40,672 nucleotides of DNA from Aquificota bacterium (GTDB lineage Bacteria; Thermosulfidibacterota; Thermosulfidibacteria; Thermosulfidibacterales; B14-G1): the NCBI GenBank assembly GCA_015486105.1, contig WFSI01000090.1, forward strand, positions 1-40,672, read 5' to 3'. The notes under the pieces were generated by a model that saw only the letters and a list, made by a program, of their open reading frames with translations, was not told the DNA's origin and did no database searches. The stretch's first letter is position 1. Every line of letters begins with the position of its first letter. Below, piece after piece: positions 40,342 to 40,672 of this stretch. Both the position numbers and the translations under genes were made by a program.

Positions 40342-40672
40342 TCAATCCTCTATCACGTTGGTTACCACCCCGGCTCCCACAGTCCTACCACCTTCCCTTA
40401 CAGCAAACCTTAACCCAGGCTCCAACGCAACCGGATATATTAACTCCACATCCATGTTTACATTGTCCCCAGGCATCACCATCTCTACCCCTTCAGGTAA
40501 CACTATAGTCCCAGTCACATCCGTAGTCCTAAAGTAAAATTGAGGACGATACCCACTGAAAAACGGCGTGTGCCTCCCACCCTCTTCCTTCGTCAATACG
40601 TATACCTCACCCTTGAACTTCCTGTAAGGATGAATGCTACCAGGTTTAGCCAATACCTGCCCTCGCTTTACC
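40342..40672 (-). CDS. tuf: Elongation factor Tu, second copy, 5' part beyond window
   Basis: The last 110 codons of EF-Tu (domain 3) are visible, from [12 protein letters not shown] through to the ending VIED. It differs from the internal copy by three bases over 331; one changes a residue, Thr to Ser in FFSGYRPQF. The reading frame is open to the right edge. Confidence 0.97.
   Translation of the reverse strand, partial: VKRGQVLAKPGSIHPYRKFKGEVYVLTKEEGGRHTPFFSGYRPQFYFRTTDVTGTIVLPEGVEMVMPGDNVNMDVELIYPVALEPGLRFAVREGGRTVGAGVVTNVIED
40342..40672 (-). repeat. Duplicated tuf 3' segment, copy 2
   Basis: Direct repeat partner of 24246-24576, about 16 kb away. 328 of 331 bases match; the match stops at the stop codon. 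Two such long identical segments flank rpmG to fusA in the same orientation, so recombination between them would delete that essential block, while gene conversion would keep them alike. Confidence 0.97.

Noticed and set aside
24246-40672. tuf repeats as evidence of a mobile element or composite transposon
   Set aside because: The repeats are coding parts of EF-Tu, lie between core genes in canonical order, and no transposase, terminal inverted repeats or target duplications are present.
1-40672. CRISPR arrays, phage genes, insertion sequences, rRNA genes, integrases
   Set aside because: No regularly spaced short repeats, no mobile-element proteins and no rRNA sequence were seen; the only RNA gene is tRNA-Trp.

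Overview
The window is one dense, almost uninterrupted block of minus-strand genes: 53 recognisable protein genes (two cut by the window edges), one tRNA and a possible 22-codon ORF. Read in the direction of transcription (right to left) it contains, end to end, the classic bacterial translation/transcription superoperon: tuf (cut by the right edge) - rpmG - tRNA-Trp - secE - nusG - rplKAJL - rpoBC - rpsL - rpsG - fusA - a second tuf - the S10 operon (rpsJ to rpsQ) - the spc operon (rplN to secY, adk, map, infA, rpmJ) - the alpha operon (rpsM, rpsK, rpsD, rpoA, rplQ). Directly coupled behind rplQ is a tail of RNA-processing, lipid and second-messenger genes: trmFO - accD - rph - phoH - a 7TM-HD phosphodiesterase - ybeY. 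No intergenic gap exceeds 190 nt.

After ybeY the operon seems to end. A separate minus-strand unit begins at about 2707 with a readable -35/-10 promoter, an inverted-repeat operator, a TetR-family fatty-acid regulator (FadR/YsiA type) and a large FadN-type 3-hydroxyacyl-CoA dehydrogenase/enoyl-CoA hydratase that runs off the left edge.

Organism: a bacterium of about middling GC. The proteobacterial-type insertions in RpoB and RpoC, the RpoA N-terminus, TrmFO, zinc-type S14 and the acyl-CoA catabolic unit point to a deltaproteobacterial/Desulfobacterota-like lineage. This is inferred from remembered protein features, not from a search. The genus cannot be named. Many ribosomal genes start with GTG or TTG behind strong Shine-Dalgarno sequences.

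Most of the window is ordinary core genome, and I did not find a new multi-gene system. The least ordinary points are: (1) a four-cysteine ribbon in the N-terminal part of RpoB with exactly the spacing and flanking residues of the RpoC zinc ribbon; (2) two tuf copies almost identical up to the stop codon, whose codon use differs sharply from the neighbouring fusA, and whose product carries a four-cysteine loop; (3) a textbook FadR-like operator lying against the -10 box of its own gene; (4) structured spacers at rplK/rplA, rplA/rplJ, rplL/rpoB and rpoB/rpoC that probably tune stoichiometry; (5) a YbeY with the third zinc-ligand histidine replaced by aspartate.
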